A DNA stretch of 64,000 bases from Sanguibacter antarcticus (GTDB lineage: Bacteria > Actinomycetota > Actinomycetes > Actinomycetales > Cellulomonadaceae), in the NCBI RefSeq assembly GCF_002564005.1, contig NZ_PDJG01000001.1:1426001-1490000 (forward strand), read 5' to 3'. The stretch's first letter is position 1, and the number at the start of each line of letters is the position of its first letter. Of the stretch, positions 21,395-32,261 are shown in pieces. The notes under the pieces were generated by a model. That model ran no database searches. It had not been told where the DNA came from and saw nothing but the letters and a program-made list of their open reading frames with translations. A program made the position numbers and the translations under genes.

Positions 21395-22720
21395 TCAGAC
21401 GAAGCGAGCCTGAACAGCCTCACCGTGCGCGGGAAGGTCCTCCGCATCGGCGAAAGCGACGATCCTGGTCGCGATCTCCTCGAGGGCGTCCGCCGAGTAC
21501 TCGATGACCTGCACCGCCTTGATGAAGCTGTGCACGCCGAGCCCGCTCGCGAAGTGCGCACAGCCACCCGTCGGCAAGACGTGGTTGGAACCGGCCATGT
21601 AGTCCCCGAGCGACACCGGAGAGTACGGACCGACGAAGATCGCACCCGCGTTCGTGATCCGCTCGGCGACGGCGGCCGCGTCCGCCGTCTGGATCTCGAG
21701 GTGCTCGGCGCCGTACGCGTCGACCACCTCGATGCCGTGGTCGACGCTGTCGACGAGGACGATCGCGGACTGCGGACCCGCGAGCGCCTGGAGCACCCTC
21801 TCGGAGTGACGGGTCGCGAGCGCCGCGTCGGTCAGACGCGCCTCGACGGCGCTCGCGAGCTCGACGCTCGGCGTGACGAGCACCGCAGCCGCAGCCGGGT
21901 CGTGCTCCGCCTGGCTGATGAGGTCGGCTGCGACGTGGCCCGGGTCGGCGCCTGCGTCGGCGAGGATCGCGATCTCGGTGGTGCCGGCCTCTGCGTCGAT
22001 GCCCACGACCCCGCGGACGAGACGCTTCGCCGCAGCGACGTAGACGTTCCCGGGACCCGTGACGACGTTGACCGGCTCGCAGAGGATCGCGCCGTCCTGC
22101 GGCTCGCTCCCGGTCGCCCCGTAGGCGAACATCGCGATCGCCTGCGCACCGCCCACGGCATAGATCTCGTCGATCCCGAGCAGCGCGCACGCAGCGAGGA
22201 TCGTCGGGTGCGGCAGACCTCCACCCGACCGCTGCGGGGGCGAGGCGACCGCGAGCGAGCGCACTCCTGCTTCTTGCGCTGCGACGACGTTCATGATGAC
22301 CGAGGACGGGTAGACCGCGAGTCCCCCCGGGACGTAGAGCCCCACACGCCGCACCGGCACCCACCGCTGGCGGACCTGCGCTCCGGGAGCGAGGTCGACG
22401 GTGAAGGGCGCGGGAAGCTGGGCCGCGTGGACGGCACGGACCCGGGAGATGGACTCCTCGATGGCCGCCCGCACAGCGGGATCGAGCTCCAGGAGCGCTC
22501 GTGCGACGTCGTCGGCCGGGACGCGCAGGTGCGTCGGACGGACCCCGTCGAAGCGTTCAGCAAGGTCTCGGAGCTCCGCAGCGCCGCGCTCGCGCACAGC
22601 GGCGATGATCGGCTCGACGACCGCGGCGGCATCCTCCACCCGGACCTCGGCGCGCGGCAGCGCCTCGATGAGCTCACGAGCAGACAGGGAGCGACCTCGC
22701 AGGTCGAGTCGATTGATCAC
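21395..22720 (-). CDS. hisD: Histidinol dehydrogenase
   Basis: A 441-residue zinc enzyme that oxidises histidinol to histidine in two NAD-dependent steps. Family motifs include [53 protein letters not shown] and AEHLEIQT, plus the catalytic [19 protein letters not shown] start (VINRLDLRG). It reads away from the S4 gene and is transcribed toward the ArsR-like gene, separated from hisC by a transporter/recQ block. Confidence 0.96.
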   Translation of the reverse strand: MINRLDLRGRSLSARELIEALPRAEVRVEDAAAVVEPIIAAVRERGAAELRDLAERFDGVRPTHLRVPADDVARALLELDPAVRAAIEESISRVRAVHAAQLPAPFTVDLAPGAQVRQRWVPVRRVGLYVPGGLAVYPSSVIMNVVAAQEAGVRSLAVASPPQRSGGGLPHPTILAACALLGIDEIYAVGGAQAIAMFAYGATGSEPQDGAILCEPVNVVTGPGNVYVAAAKRLVRGVVGIDAEAGTTEIAILADAGADPGHVAADLISQAEHDPAAAAVLVTPSVELASAVEARLTDAALATRHSERVLQALAGPQSAIVLVDSVDHGIEVVDAYGAEHLEIQTADAAAVAERITNAGAIFVGPYSPVSLGDYMAGSNHVLPTGGCAHFASGLGVHSFIKAVQVIEYSADALEEIATRIVAFADAEDLPAHGEAVQARFV

Positions 22721-22870
22721 CCGCCCATCCTAGGCGGAGCGGCAGTCCCTCGCCGAGCCCTCTGGGTCGGGCAGAGAGCGACGGGCAGGCTCTCCGGAGC
22801 ACGGCGTCCGTCACCGCCGCCCGCACCAGCCGTGGTCCCCGGTCGCATCTCCACGCGGGAGAATAGCCCT

Positions 22871-23089
22871 ATGGAGCGTGTAGAGATCACCGACGACATC
22901 ATCCGCCTGGGCCAGTTCCTCAAGCTGGCGGGCCTCGCCGAGTCCGGGGCACAGGCCCGCGAGCTCATCACCGACGGCGAGGTGTCCGTCAACGGCGAGG
23001 TGGACACGCGACGCGGCCGTCAGCTCCACAAGGGCGACGTGGTCACCGTCGATGCTCCCGCCGGGCAGTTCAGCGCCGAGGTCGGCTGA
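22871..23089 (+). CDS. Small S4-domain RNA-binding protein
   Basis: The 72-residue protein is essentially one S4 domain of the YbcJ/RlbA type: IRLGQFLKLAGLAESGAQARELITDGEVSVNGEVDTRRGRQLHKGDVV. Such proteins bind RNA, but the target is unknown. It starts with ATG and is divergent from hisD and convergent with the PPOX gene. Confidence 0.88.
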   Translation: MERVEITDDIIRLGQFLKLAGLAESGAQARELITDGEVSVNGEVDTRRGRQLHKGDVVTVDAPAGQFSAEVG

Positions 23090-23142
23090 CAGTCGTCCAG
23101 CGCACCCGGGGCGCCTAGACGAGACGCCGTCGCGCGGGCCAG

Positions 23143-23550
23143 TCAGCGCGCCATGTAGCTGGAGCTCATCACCTTGTCCACGACGATGACGAGCAGGACC
23201 CGCCGGGCGTTCTCCCGCGGCTCGCGGTAGCGACGTGCGTACCGCACGACCGCTTCGTCGATCTCTTCCGGCTCGCGCGAGACGCTCACGGGACCTTCGA
23301 GGGTGATCCACCGCCCGCCGTCGACCTGGCAGACAGCCGCGCGGGCCGGTCTCCCGTCGGGGCCGGTCCGGTCTGCGTTGAGCGCTTTGACGCTGTCACC
23401 GCTCGTCGTGATGCGCACGACCCCGGCGTCCGGGTCCCAGGTGAAACCGACCGGGACGACGTGCGGCGAACCGTCCGCCCGCAGGGTCGACAACGTCGCG
23501 AGATGGCGCTCGGTGACGAACACGTGCTGCTCAGGCGTCAGATGGATCAC
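23143..23550 (-). CDS. PPOX-class F420/FMN-dependent protein
   Basis: A 135-residue split-barrel flavin or F420-binding protein similar to Rv1155-type PPOX proteins. The signature HLATLSTLRADGSPHVVPVGFTWDPDAGVVRITTSG and RWITLEGPVSV are typical. The substrate is unknown. GTG start. It lies 11 bp after the Nudix gene and is probably the last gene of lspA-rluD-GNAT-dnaE-Nudix-PPOX. Confidence 0.83.
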   Translation of the reverse strand: MIHLTPEQHVFVTERHLATLSTLRADGSPHVVPVGFTWDPDAGVVRITTSGDSVKALNADRTGPDGRPARAAVCQVDGGRWITLEGPVSVSREPEEIDEAVVRYARRYREPRENARRVLLVIVVDKVMSSSYMAR

Positions 23551-23561
23551 AACGCACGAGT

Positions 23562-24044
23562 CTATGCGGCAAACCCGAACGTCATGAGCCTCGGGGCTCC
23601 GCCTCGGCGAACCGCGTCGAAGACGGCCCGCTCGTGCGGCACCACGAGCTCAGGCAGAGCGTCCCACCCGAACCAGCGCAGGTCTGCGGCCTTCTCAGGT
23701 TCCTGCAGCGACGGGTCGCCGTCCCACCGGGTGCACCGGAAGAAGAAGTCCACGCGTTCTTCGATCGGTCCGCCGCCGGGCAGCGTGCGGTGCATGACGG
23801 TCAGCGGCTCGAGCTGGTCGGCAGCGAGGACCAGACCGAGCTCCTCGTGCGCCTCCCGCAGCGCAGCGTCGACGACCGACTCCCCCTGCTCGACGTGGCC
23901 TGCCGCAGCCGTCGCCCAGTACCCGTCCATGTACCCGGTGTCTCGACGCAGCTGAAGAAGGATCCCGGGCACCTGCCCCTCCCGGAGGAAGACGACGTAC
24001 GCCGCCGGGACCACCTGGAACCGCACCGGACCGGACGCCGTCAC
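23562..24044 (-). CDS. Nudix hydrolase
   Basis: A 160-residue pyrophosphohydrolase. The full Nudix box GHVEQGESVVDAALREAHEELGL is present near residues 44-66 and matches GX5EX7REUXEEXGU. The substrate is unknown. The GTG start overlaps the dnaE stop (GTGA), so it is coupled to the replicative polymerase; sanitation of nucleotides would fit but is only inferred. The longer frame upstream is a shadow of dnaE. Confidence 0.88.
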   Translation of the reverse strand: MTASGPVRFQVVPAAYVVFLREGQVPGILLQLRRDTGYMDGYWATAAAGHVEQGESVVDAALREAHEELGLVLAADQLEPLTVMHRTLPGGGPIEERVDFFFRCTRWDGDPSLQEPEKAADLRWFGWDALPELVVPHERAVFDAVRRGGAPRLMTFGFAA

Positions 24045-27000
24045 GCTGTCGTGGTGCTCGACGCGAGACAGCTCGGACCGAGGAGCGCCTTGAGGTCCCC
24101 GTACAAGGACGGGTTGCGCTGGACCCGCAAGGCGTCGCCGACCCGCATGACCTTCGTCCGCCCCGGGCTCGTGAGGCTCAGGTGCAGCGGGGTGCTCCCC
24201 GGGTGCGTACGGAGGATCTCCCGGAGCCGTTCCACCACGTCCTGCGTGCACCTCGACTCGGCGAGCGTCACGACGACCGGGGAGTCGCCCCCTGTCGAGA
24301 TGTCCGGGAGCGAGACCTCCATCGCCTGGAGCTGCATCGTCTCGTCGCGGCGACGGACCCGTCCGCGCAGCACGACGACCTGGTCTTCCGCGAGGATCGT
24401 CGAGTACGCGAGGTATGTCTCACCGAAGAACATCACCTCGACACCGCCGTCGAGGTCCTCGATCGTCACGGCTGCCCACGGGTTGCCCTGCTTGGACATC
24501 TTGCGCTGCAACGACGTGATGAGGCCGGCGATGACGACTGTCGAGCCGTCGTGGCGCGACTCGTCCGACAGGAGCGCCGCGATCGACGTCTCGGCCGCCT
24601 GCGCCAAGACGTGCTCGAGACCCGAGAGTGGATGGTCCGAGACGTAGAGCCCGAGCATGTCCCGCTCGAACGCGAGCAGCTGCTTCTTCTCCCAGTCGGG
24701 AAGGTCCGGGATGTCGACCGTGAACGACATGCCTTCGTCATCCTCGCCGCCGAACCCGGCGAAGAGGTCGAACTGGCCCTCGGCCTCTTTGCGCTTGACG
24801 CCGATGACCGAGTCGACAGCCTGCTCGTGCACCACCTGCAGCGCACGGCGCGTGTGCCCGAGCGAGTCGAAGGCGCCCGCCTTGATGAGCGACTCGATCG
24901 TCCGCTTGTTGCAGACGACCGCCGGGACCTTGTCGAGAAAATCGGTGAACGACGTGAACTCTGTCTTCTCCTCACGCGTACGCACGACGGCGTCGACCAC
25001 GTTCGCGCCGACGTTGCGCACCGCCGTGAGGCCGAAGCGGATGTCCTTGTCGACAGCGGTGAAGTTGGCCGACGAGGAGTTCACGTCGGGCGGCAGGACC
25101 GTGATGTGCATCCGCCGGCACTCGTTGAGATAGAGCGCAGACTTGTCCTTGTCGTCACGCACGCTCGTGAGCAGCGCCGCCATGTACTCGGTCGGGTAGT
25201 TCGCCTTGAGATACGCCGTCCAGTAGGAGACCACACCGTATGCCGCAGAGTGCGCCTTGTTGAACGCGTAGTCCGAGAACGGCAGCAAGATGTCCCACAG
25301 CGCCTTGACGGCCGCCATCGAGAACCCACGCTCGACCATGCCGCCGGAGAATCCCTCGAACTGCTTGTCCAGCTCGGACTTCTTCTTCTTGCCCATCGCA
25401 CGGCGCAGGATGTCTGCCTGACCGAGCGAGAAGCCGGCGACCTTCTGCGCGATGGCCATGACCTGCTCTTGGTAGACGATCAGGCCGTGCGTGGTCCCGA
25501 GGATCTCGAGGAGCGGCTCCTCGAGCTCAGGATGGATCGGTGTGACCTCCTGCAGGCCGTTCTTGCGCAGCGCGTAGTTCGTGTGGGAGTTCGCACCCAT
25601 CGGCCCGGGCCGGTACAGCGCACCGACGGCGGAGATGTCCTCGAAGTTGTCGGGGCGCATGAGCTTGAGGAGCGTGCGCATGCCGCCGCCGTCGAGCTGG
25701 AAGACCCCTAGGGTGTCTCCGCGTCCGAGGAGCGCGTAGGTCGCGGAGTCGTCGAGTGCCAGGGTCTCGAGCACGACAGGCTCTTTGCCGTTCATGACGA
25801 TGTTCTCGAGAGCATCGTCGAGGATCGTGAGGTTGCGCAGCCCCAAGAAGTCCATCTTGATGAGCCCGAGCTCTTCGCACTTCGGGTAGTCGAACTGCGT
25901 GATCACAGCCCCGTCCTGAAGACGACGCATGATCGGGATGATGTCGATGAGCGGGTCGCTCGACATGATGACGCCCGCAGCGTGGACGCCCCACTGGCGC
26001 TTCAGGCCCTCGATCCCCTTCGCGAGCTCGACGACGCGCTGAGCCTCCGGGTCGGTGGCGTGGACCTGGCGGAACTCCTCAGCCTCGTTGTACCGCTTGT
26101 CGGACGGGTCGAAGATCCCCGTGAGCGTGATGTCCTTGCCCATGATGGCGGGCGGCATCGCCTTGGTGAGCTTCTCCCCCATCGCGTACGGCATCCCGAG
26201 GAGCCGGCTCGAGTCCTTGAGCGCCTGTTTGGCCTTGATGGTGCCGTACGTGACGATCTGCGCGACGCGGTCCTCGCCATACTTCTCCGAGACGTACCGG
26301 ATGACCTCACCGCGCCTGCGCTCGTCGAAGTCGACGTCGAAGTCGGGCATGGACACACGGTCCGGGTTGAGGAAGCGCTCGAACAGCAGACCGTGCTGGA
26401 TCGGGTCGAGGTCGGTGATCCGCAGGGCGTACGCGACCATGGAACCGGCACCCGAGCCACGGCCGGGACCGACCCGGATCCCGTTGTCCTTCGACCAGTT
26501 GATGAAGTCCGCGACGACGAGGAAGTAGCCCTCGAAGCCCATCTGGGAGATGACGCGCGTCTCGTAGTCGGCTCGTTGGCGCACCTCGTCCGAGACCCCG
26601 CCCGGATAGCGGTACCGCAGGCCCGCCTCGACCTCTTTGACGAACCACGAGGTCTCGTCCTCGCCCTCCGGGCACGGGTAGTTCGGCATGTAGTTCGCCG
26701 AGGTGTTGAACGAGACGTCGCACTGCTCGGCGATGAGCAGCGTGTTGTCGCAGGCCTCGGGCAGCTCTCGCCACAGGTGGCGCATCTCCGACGCGGACTT
26801 GACGTAGTAGCCGTCACCGGAGAAGGAGAACCGGTCGGGGTCGGCGAGCGTCGAGCCGGAGTTGATGCACAGGAGCGCGTCGTGAGAGTGGCTGTCCTCC
26901 TGCTTGACGTAGTGGAGGTCGTTCGTCGCGACGACCGGCGCCCCGATGTCCTTCGCGATCCGCAGGAGGTCCTTGTACACGCGGGTCTCGATGTCGAGGC

Positions 27001-27604
27001 CGTGGTCCATGAGCTCGACGTAGTAGTTCTCGCGGCCGAAGATGTCCTGCAGCTCACCCGCTGCGCGGACCGCCTCGTCGTAGTGGCCCAGACGCAGCCG
27101 CGTCTGCACCTCCCCCGACGGGCAGCCGGTGGAGCCGATCATCCCGCTGGCATAGCGCGAGAGCAGGTCGCGGTCCATGCGCGGCCACTTGCCCATCTGG
27201 CCGTCGAGAGACGCCAGAGAGCTCATCCGGAAGAGGTTGTGGAGACCGTCGTTGTTGCGCGCCCACAACGTCATGTGCGTGTACGAGCCGCGGGCAGAGA
27301 CGTCGTCGCCCGCCTGGCTCGCGTCGCCCCAGCGCACACGCGTCGAGTCGAACCGCGACGTCCCTGGAGTGACGTACGCCTCGACGCCGATGATGGGCTT
27401 CACGCCCGCGGCCGTCGCCTGCTTCCAGAAGTCGTACGCACCGAAGAGGTATCCGTGGTCCGTCGTCGCGATGGCCTTCTGACCGAGCCGGACCGTCTCG
27501 TCGAAGAGGTCACCGAGCCGAGCCGCACCGTCGAGCATCGAGTACTCGGTGTGGACATGGAGGTGGACGAAATCCTCGGAGCTCGAGGCAGGTGCAGACG
27601 GCAT
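24041..27604 (-). CDS. dnaE: DNA polymerase III alpha subunit
   Basis: The 1187-residue replicative polymerase of the DnaE1 type. The N-terminal PHP domain begins FVHLHVHTEYSMLDGAA. The palm acidic motif PDFDVDFDERRRGEVIRYV, the GRGSGAGSMVAYALRITDLDP region and the C-terminal OB-fold (VVIAGLITSLQRKMSKQGNPW) follow. The length is normal. ATG at 27604 lies 58 bp after the GNAT gene. It carries both polymerase and PHP domains like other actinobacterial DnaE1. Confidence 0.97.
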   Translation of the reverse strand: MPSAPASSSEDFVHLHVHTEYSMLDGAARLGDLFDETVRLGQKAIATTDHGYLFGAYDFWKQATAAGVKPIIGVEAYVTPGTSRFDSTRVRWGDASQAGDDVSARGSYTHMTLWARNNDGLHNLFRMSSLASLDGQMGKWPRMDRDLLSRYASGMIGSTGCPSGEVQTRLRLGHYDEAVRAAGELQDIFGRENYYVELMDHGLDIETRVYKDLLRIAKDIGAPVVATNDLHYVKQEDSHSHDALLCINSGSTLADPDRFSFSGDGYYVKSASEMRHLWRELPEACDNTLLIAEQCDVSFNTSANYMPNYPCPEGEDETSWFVKEVEAGLRYRYPGGVSDEVRQRADYETRVISQMGFEGYFLVVADFINWSKDNGIRVGPGRGSGAGSMVAYALRITDLDPIQHGLLFERFLNPDRVSMPDFDVDFDERRRGEVIRYVSEKYGEDRVAQIVTYGTIKAKQALKDSSRLLGMPYAMGEKLTKAMPPAIMGKDITLTGIFDPSDKRYNEAEEFRQVHATDPEAQRVVELAKGIEGLKRQWGVHAAGVIMSSDPLIDIIPIMRRLQDGAVITQFDYPKCEELGLIKMDFLGLRNLTILDDALENIVMNGKEPVVLETLALDDSATYALLGRGDTLGVFQLDGGGMRTLLKLMRPDNFEDISAVGALYRPGPMGANSHTNYALRKNGLQEVTPIHPELEEPLLEILGTTHGLIVYQEQVMAIAQKVAGFSLGQADILRRAMGKKKKSELDKQFEGFSGGMVERGFSMAAVKALWDILLPFSDYAFNKAHSAAYGVVSYWTAYLKANYPTEYMAALLTSVRDDKDKSALYLNECRRMHITVLPPDVNSSSANFTAVDKDIRFGLTAVRNVGANVVDAVVRTREEKTEFTSFTDFLDKVPAVVCNKRTIESLIKAGAFDSLGHTRRALQVVHEQAVDSVIGVKRKEAEGQFDLFAGFGGEDDEGMSFTVDIPDLPDWEKKQLLAFERDMLGLYVSDHPLSGLEHVLAQAAETSIAALLSDESRHDGSTVVIAGLITSLQRKMSKQGNPWAAVTIEDLDGGVEVMFFGETYLAYSTILAEDQVVVLRGRVRRRDETMQLQAMEVSLPDISTGGDSPVVVTLAESRCTQDVVERLREILRTHPGSTPLHLSLTSPGRTKVMRVGDALRVQRNPSLYGDLKALLGPSCLASSTTTA

Positions 27605-27662
27605 GCGACGAGTCTAGATCGGCTCGAGCGAGGACTCGACGAGAGTGCTCTCGTGTCCTGCG

Positions 27663-28243
27663 TCAGCCGTCGTGACCGGGCGCAGACAGCCCGACGACGG
27701 TCTTGTGCGCGTCCCGGTGCCAGATCCCTGCGTCGAGGTAGCGGGGTCCAGCGACGGTGTAGCCGAGCCGCTCGTAGAAGCCGATCGCCTGCTCCTGAGC
27801 GCTCAGCTCGACCCGCAGCGTCCCGTCGAGCGCATGCTCCTCGCACGCGAGCTCCTCGAGCGCGCGCATGATCAGCGCGCCGACCCCGCCTGTGCGCCAC
27901 CGGCGGCGGACCGCGACCCGGCCGATGTGGACGACGCCCGGGTGCGAAGGATCGGTCAGCAACCGACCTGTCGCGACCGCCACCGGGGGAACGTCCTCGT
28001 CGTCGACCGTCCTCCCGCCGTCCCGATCCTGACCGGGCTCGACCGTCGTGACGATCACGTGGGTGGTCGTCGGCGCCGTGTCGGCAGCATCCATCTCCTC
28101 GTCCAACGGAACCTGCTGCTCTGCGACGAACACCTCGAGCCGCACGCTCCAGGCGGCATCGAGCTGTGCCTGGGTGCGGACGCGCTCGGTCCGGAGCTCC
28201 GGGCTCTCGCTCGGCACCTCGTCCGTCGCGTCGTCTCGGCCCG

Positions 28244-28247
<4 letters not shown>
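27663..28247 (-). CDS. GNAT-family N-acetyltransferase
   Basis: A 194-residue acetyltransferase. The acetyl-CoA loop lies in [18 protein letters not shown], with the C-terminal [17 protein letters not shown] motif usual in GNATs. The acceptor is unknown. The GTG start overlaps the rluD stop (GTGA). An insert of about 25 residues rich in Asp ([17 protein letters not shown]) breaks the usual core. Confidence 0.85.
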
Positions 28248-29178
<931 letters not shown>

Positions 29179-29182
<4 letters not shown>

Positions 29183-29790
29183 GGCGTCGGCTCGTCGCCT
29201 GCAGCGCTCGTGCCAGGAGCGGCAGCAGATCCTGCACGCTCACCGTCCGGACCGATCCCGACGAAAGCCAGGACAGCGATCGCGACCGCGGCGACGACGA
29301 TGGCGATGTCCGCGACGTTCCCGATGAACGGGCCGTAGTCGATGAAGTCCACGACGTGCCCTTGAGGGAACCCGGGCGAACGGAACAGCCGGTCACCGAG
29401 GTTCCCGAGCGCACCGCCGAGCACGAGACCGACAGCCACAGCCCACGGCATCGAGCGGACCCGCCGTGCACTGAGCACGATGAAGACGACCACCGCGACC
29501 GACAGGAGCGTGAGCACCCACGTGACCCCGCTGCCGAAGGACAGCGCTGCGCCCGAGTTGTAGATGAGCCGGAGGCCGACGACGTCCCCCAGAAGGGGCC
29601 GTGCTGGCTCTCCAGCGACGAGGGAGCCTTCCGCCCAGACCTTCGAGAGCTGGTCGAGGAGGAGCACGACGACGGCTAGTCCGAAGAGCACGAGGACGTA
29701 GGTCCTCGGCCTGCGGGATGCGGTCACCGACGGGTCGGCCGGGCCGTCGACAGGCTCATGGGTCGCAGGATTCTCAGAAGTCTCAGACAT
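29179..29790 (-). CDS. lspA: Lipoprotein signal peptidase
   Basis: A 203-residue membrane aspartyl protease that removes the signal peptide from prolipoproteins. Four membrane helices and the catalytic Asp motifs NLGDRLFR and VVDFIDYG are visible, plus [10 protein letters not shown]. The ATG at 29790 ([13 protein letters not shown]) is chosen. The first 45 residues and the Ala-rich C-terminal tail are cytoplasmic. It heads lspA-rluD-GNAT-dnaE. It would process the lipoprotein protease at 10876. Confidence 0.94.
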
Positions 29791-29863
29791 CACGCTGAAG
29801 TCTCCCACGACTGCCGCAGGCTCTCCGCCCCGAAAGGACGGGTGCCGTCCACCCGTCTGACCT

Positions 29864-30325
29864 TCAGCGCCGTTCCTCACGCTGCTTGCACGTCACGCAG
29901 AGCGTGGCACGCGGGAAGGCCTGCAGCCGGGCCTTGCCGATCGCCTCGCCGCAGATCTCGCAGCTGCCGTAGGTCCCCGCCTCGATACGGGAGAGCGCGC
30001 GAGCCGTCTGCGTGACGAGGTCGCGAGTGTTGTTCACGAAGGTGAGCTCTTGCTCCCGCTCGAGCGCCGACGAGCCCGAGTCGGCCTGGTCGTCCCCGGC
30101 GCCGTCACCAGAGTTACGCAGGAGCTCGGAGAGCTCCTGGTCGGCGACGAGCAGCTCCTCGCGGAGCCGCACGTTCTCAGCGATGAGCTCGTCTGCCAGG
30201 AGCACGATCTCCTCGGCGTCCCACGGGGCTTCACCGTCACGGACGGGGAAGCCCTTGACATCCTGGGTGAGGTTGGGGAACTGCTCCCGGGCGGGAGCGC
30301 TGCTTGTTACGTCACGGGTCGACAT
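29864..30325 (-). CDS. TraR/DksA-type zinc finger protein
   Basis: A 153-residue protein with a helical coiled-coil region (AEEIVLLADELIAENVRLREELLVADQEL) and a C-terminal C4 zinc finger CEICGEAIGKARLQAFPRATLCVTCK. It resembles DksA-like proteins that contact RNA polymerase, but lacks the acidic DxxDxA tip seen in E. coli DksA. The start at 30325 is preferred over ATG 30340 because AAGAGG lies 5 nt before it. It lies between divIVA and lspA, where ileS is often found in relatives. Confidence 0.85.
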   Translation of the reverse strand: MSTRDVTSSAPAREQFPNLTQDVKGFPVRDGEAPWDAEEIVLLADELIAENVRLREELLVADQELSELLRNSGDGAGDDQADSGSSALEREQELTFVNNTRDLVTQTARALSRIEAGTYGSCEICGEAIGKARLQAFPRATLCVTCKQREERR

Positions 30326-30464
30326 CGCGGCCTCTTTCATCGAAGTTAGCCGAGGTTAAACGCCGCAGCCGGTGCGCACAACTCACCACGCCGCTGTCCG
30401 CGGAGGGGTGAATCGTCCACACCGGCTGCGATCCGACCGACGCGCTCGGCGACGGTTGGTTCGA

Positions 30465-31136
30465 TCAGATGCCTTGCTTGCCCTGGCCTTCGCCACCGCG
30501 AGCGCCGGGAAGCGCGCTGCTGCGGTTGTCGAGGTCGCCCAAGAGATTCTGCAGGTAGCTCTTGAGCCGCGTCCTGTAGTCACGCTCGAAGATCCTGAGC
30601 TCGTCGATCTTGCGCTCGAGGAGAGACCGTTCCTGCTCGAGCTGGGTGAGCGTCCGTTGGGACGTCTCCTCGGCCTCGCGGACGATCCGGGATCCCTCGC
30701 TCTTCGCCTCGGCGATGAGACGGTCGCCCTCGTCCTGGCCGGCCCGCACGTGGTCATCGTGGAGCTTCTGCGCCATCTGGATGATCCCCGTGGCCATCTC
30801 AGGCTCACGCGGCGGCATACCGCCCTGCTGCACCGCGACCGGCGGCGCCTCGAGGACAGGAGCCGGCTTCGGGGCCTCCTGCTTCTCGACCGACACGGGC
30901 TGCTCGGCCGGCAGCGCCTGCTGCTGCTGTGCGTTAGCACGGCTCAGCTCAGCGACTCGTCGCTCCGAAGCCTCGAGCTTCGCCTTGAGGTCGTCGCTCT
31001 CCGCATACAGTTCGCGCAGCGTGTTGAGAACTTCGTCGAGGAAGTCGTCAACCTCGACGACGTCATAACCCTCCCGAAACTTGGTCGCCGGGAACTTCTT
31101 GGTCAGGACATCATCTGCTGTGAGCAGTGCCACCAT
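30465..31136 (-). CDS. divIVA: DivIVA/Wag31 polar growth protein
   Basis: A 223-residue coiled-coil protein that marks curved membrane and directs polar or septal wall growth in actinobacteria. The N-terminal membrane-binding domain MVALLTADDVLTKKFPATKFREGYDVVEVDDFLDEVLN is present. A Pro/Gln-rich linker follows (about 75-120), then the second coiled coil (LHDDHVRAGQDEGDRLIAEAK). The ATG at 31136 has GAGGTG 6 nt before; the earlier GTG at 31145 has none. Confidence 0.95.
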   Translation of the reverse strand: MVALLTADDVLTKKFPATKFREGYDVVEVDDFLDEVLNTLRELYAESDDLKAKLEASERRVAELSRANAQQQQALPAEQPVSVEKQEAPKPAPVLEAPPVAVQQGGMPPREPEMATGIIQMAQKLHDDHVRAGQDEGDRLIAEAKSEGSRIVREAEETSQRTLTQLEQERSLLERKIDELRIFERDYRTRLKSYLQNLLGDLDNRSSALPGARGGEGQGKQGI

Positions 31137-31286
31137 CGTTTTCACCTCGAATACTTGCGCTGGACTCTTCGGTCATACCACCGACCACTACCGGTCACGC
31201 TAGCGGACATTGACGCATGTGCGCTCACCTTGAGACGCGGCGTGCGGAGTATCTTCGCGTTCGATCGCTCCTGACCGTCTGCGGCC

Positions 31287-31574
31287 TCACTGATTCGCGA
31301 GGACCGTGAACACCTGCATGAGGAAGCTGACGCCGACGAAGAGGATGAGAAATCCCACATCCAGGCGCACGCGTCCGATCGGAAGAGGCGGAATCTTGCG
31401 CCTGAGGAACTTCACCGGTGGGTCGGTGAGCGAGTAGACGACCTCAGCCACGACGAGAAGCACGCCCTGAGGGCGCCAGCTCCGAGAGAACACCTGCACC
31501 CAGTCGAAGATCACCCTCCCGATGAGGACGATCGTGTAGAGCAGGCACAAGAATGCGAGAAGGCTCCAGACCAC
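31287..31574 (-). CDS. YggT family membrane protein
   Basis: A 95-residue protein with two hydrophobic helices (SLLAFLCLLYTIVLIGRVIFDW and DVGFLILFVGVSFLMQVF) and the YggT signature LTDPPVKFLRRKIPP. GTG start three bases after the sepF stop. The gene's position between sepF and divIVA is conserved; the function is unclear. A 150-bp gap to divIVA follows. Confidence 0.92.
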   Translation of the reverse strand: MVWSLLAFLCLLYTIVLIGRVIFDWVQVFSRSWRPQGVLLVVAEVVYSLTDPPVKFLRRKIPPLPIGRVRLDVGFLILFVGVSFLMQVFTVLANQ

Positions 31575-31577
31575 GTG

Positions 31578-32075
31578 CTAGCTCTGGTTGTAGAAGCCGG
31601 CACGGGTGGGAGCGACCTTCTCGGCCACGCGCTCCTCACCGGAGACCTCTACGTGCTCTGGGGACAGGAGGAAGACCTTGCTCGTCACACGTTCGATCGC
31701 CCCACGAAGACCGAAGATGAGGCCCGCGGAGAAGTCGACCAGACGCTTGGCGTCGGCGTCGTCCATGTCGGAGAGGTTGATGATCACAGGCGTACCGGCG
31801 CGGAAAGCCTCGCCGATCACACGTGCGTCGTTGTAGGAGCGAGGGTGCACGGTCGTGATGCGACGAAGCTCTGCCGGAGCGGTGGAGGCCACCGCTGTCT
31901 CGCGGCGCGACGACAGAGATCGATTGATGGGGGTGACCTGAGCCTCGTATTCCTGCGGCACGTCGGTTCCTACCTCGTCGTAGTCGTCGTAGTCGTCATA
32001 CTCGTCCTGCTCGATCTCGCCTCGATCATCTGCGAGGCCCAGGTAAAGCATCGTCTTGCGCAGCGCTCCGGCCAT
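31578..32075 (-). CDS. sepF: Cell division protein SepF
   Basis: A 165-residue protein that tethers FtsZ to the membrane, a key role here as no ftsA is present. The N-terminal amphipathic [16 protein letters not shown], an acidic linker ([13 protein letters not shown]) and the C-terminal core ([43 protein letters not shown]) are typical. ATG has GGAGAGG before it; the longer frame adds 6 residues. Confidence 0.95.
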   Translation of the reverse strand: MAGALRKTMLYLGLADDRGEIEQDEYDDYDDYDEVGTDVPQEYEAQVTPINRSLSSRRETAVASTAPAELRRITTVHPRSYNDARVIGEAFRAGTPVIINLSDMDDADAKRLVDFSAGLIFGLRGAIERVTSKVFLLSPEHVEVSGEERVAEKVAPTRAGFYNQS

Positions 32076-32261
32076 CGCCCTCTCCGTTCCCACTCGGTCT
32101 GGTCAGCGGCTCCTCGGACGACCCCGAATGCTGACGGTGATGTCACGCTAGCCGAGCCTGATGGCCTGCACCCGGCGACACGCCAGCCGCCAGCGATCCC
32201 TTCACCGGTTCCACCCGCATGCTCCCGCGGTGCACGGGCCAGCGCACGGGCCGATCGCACC

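Noticed and set aside
25982..27871. 629-codon plus-strand open frame
   Set aside because: Antisense to dnaE and the GNAT gene; no ribosome site or domain.
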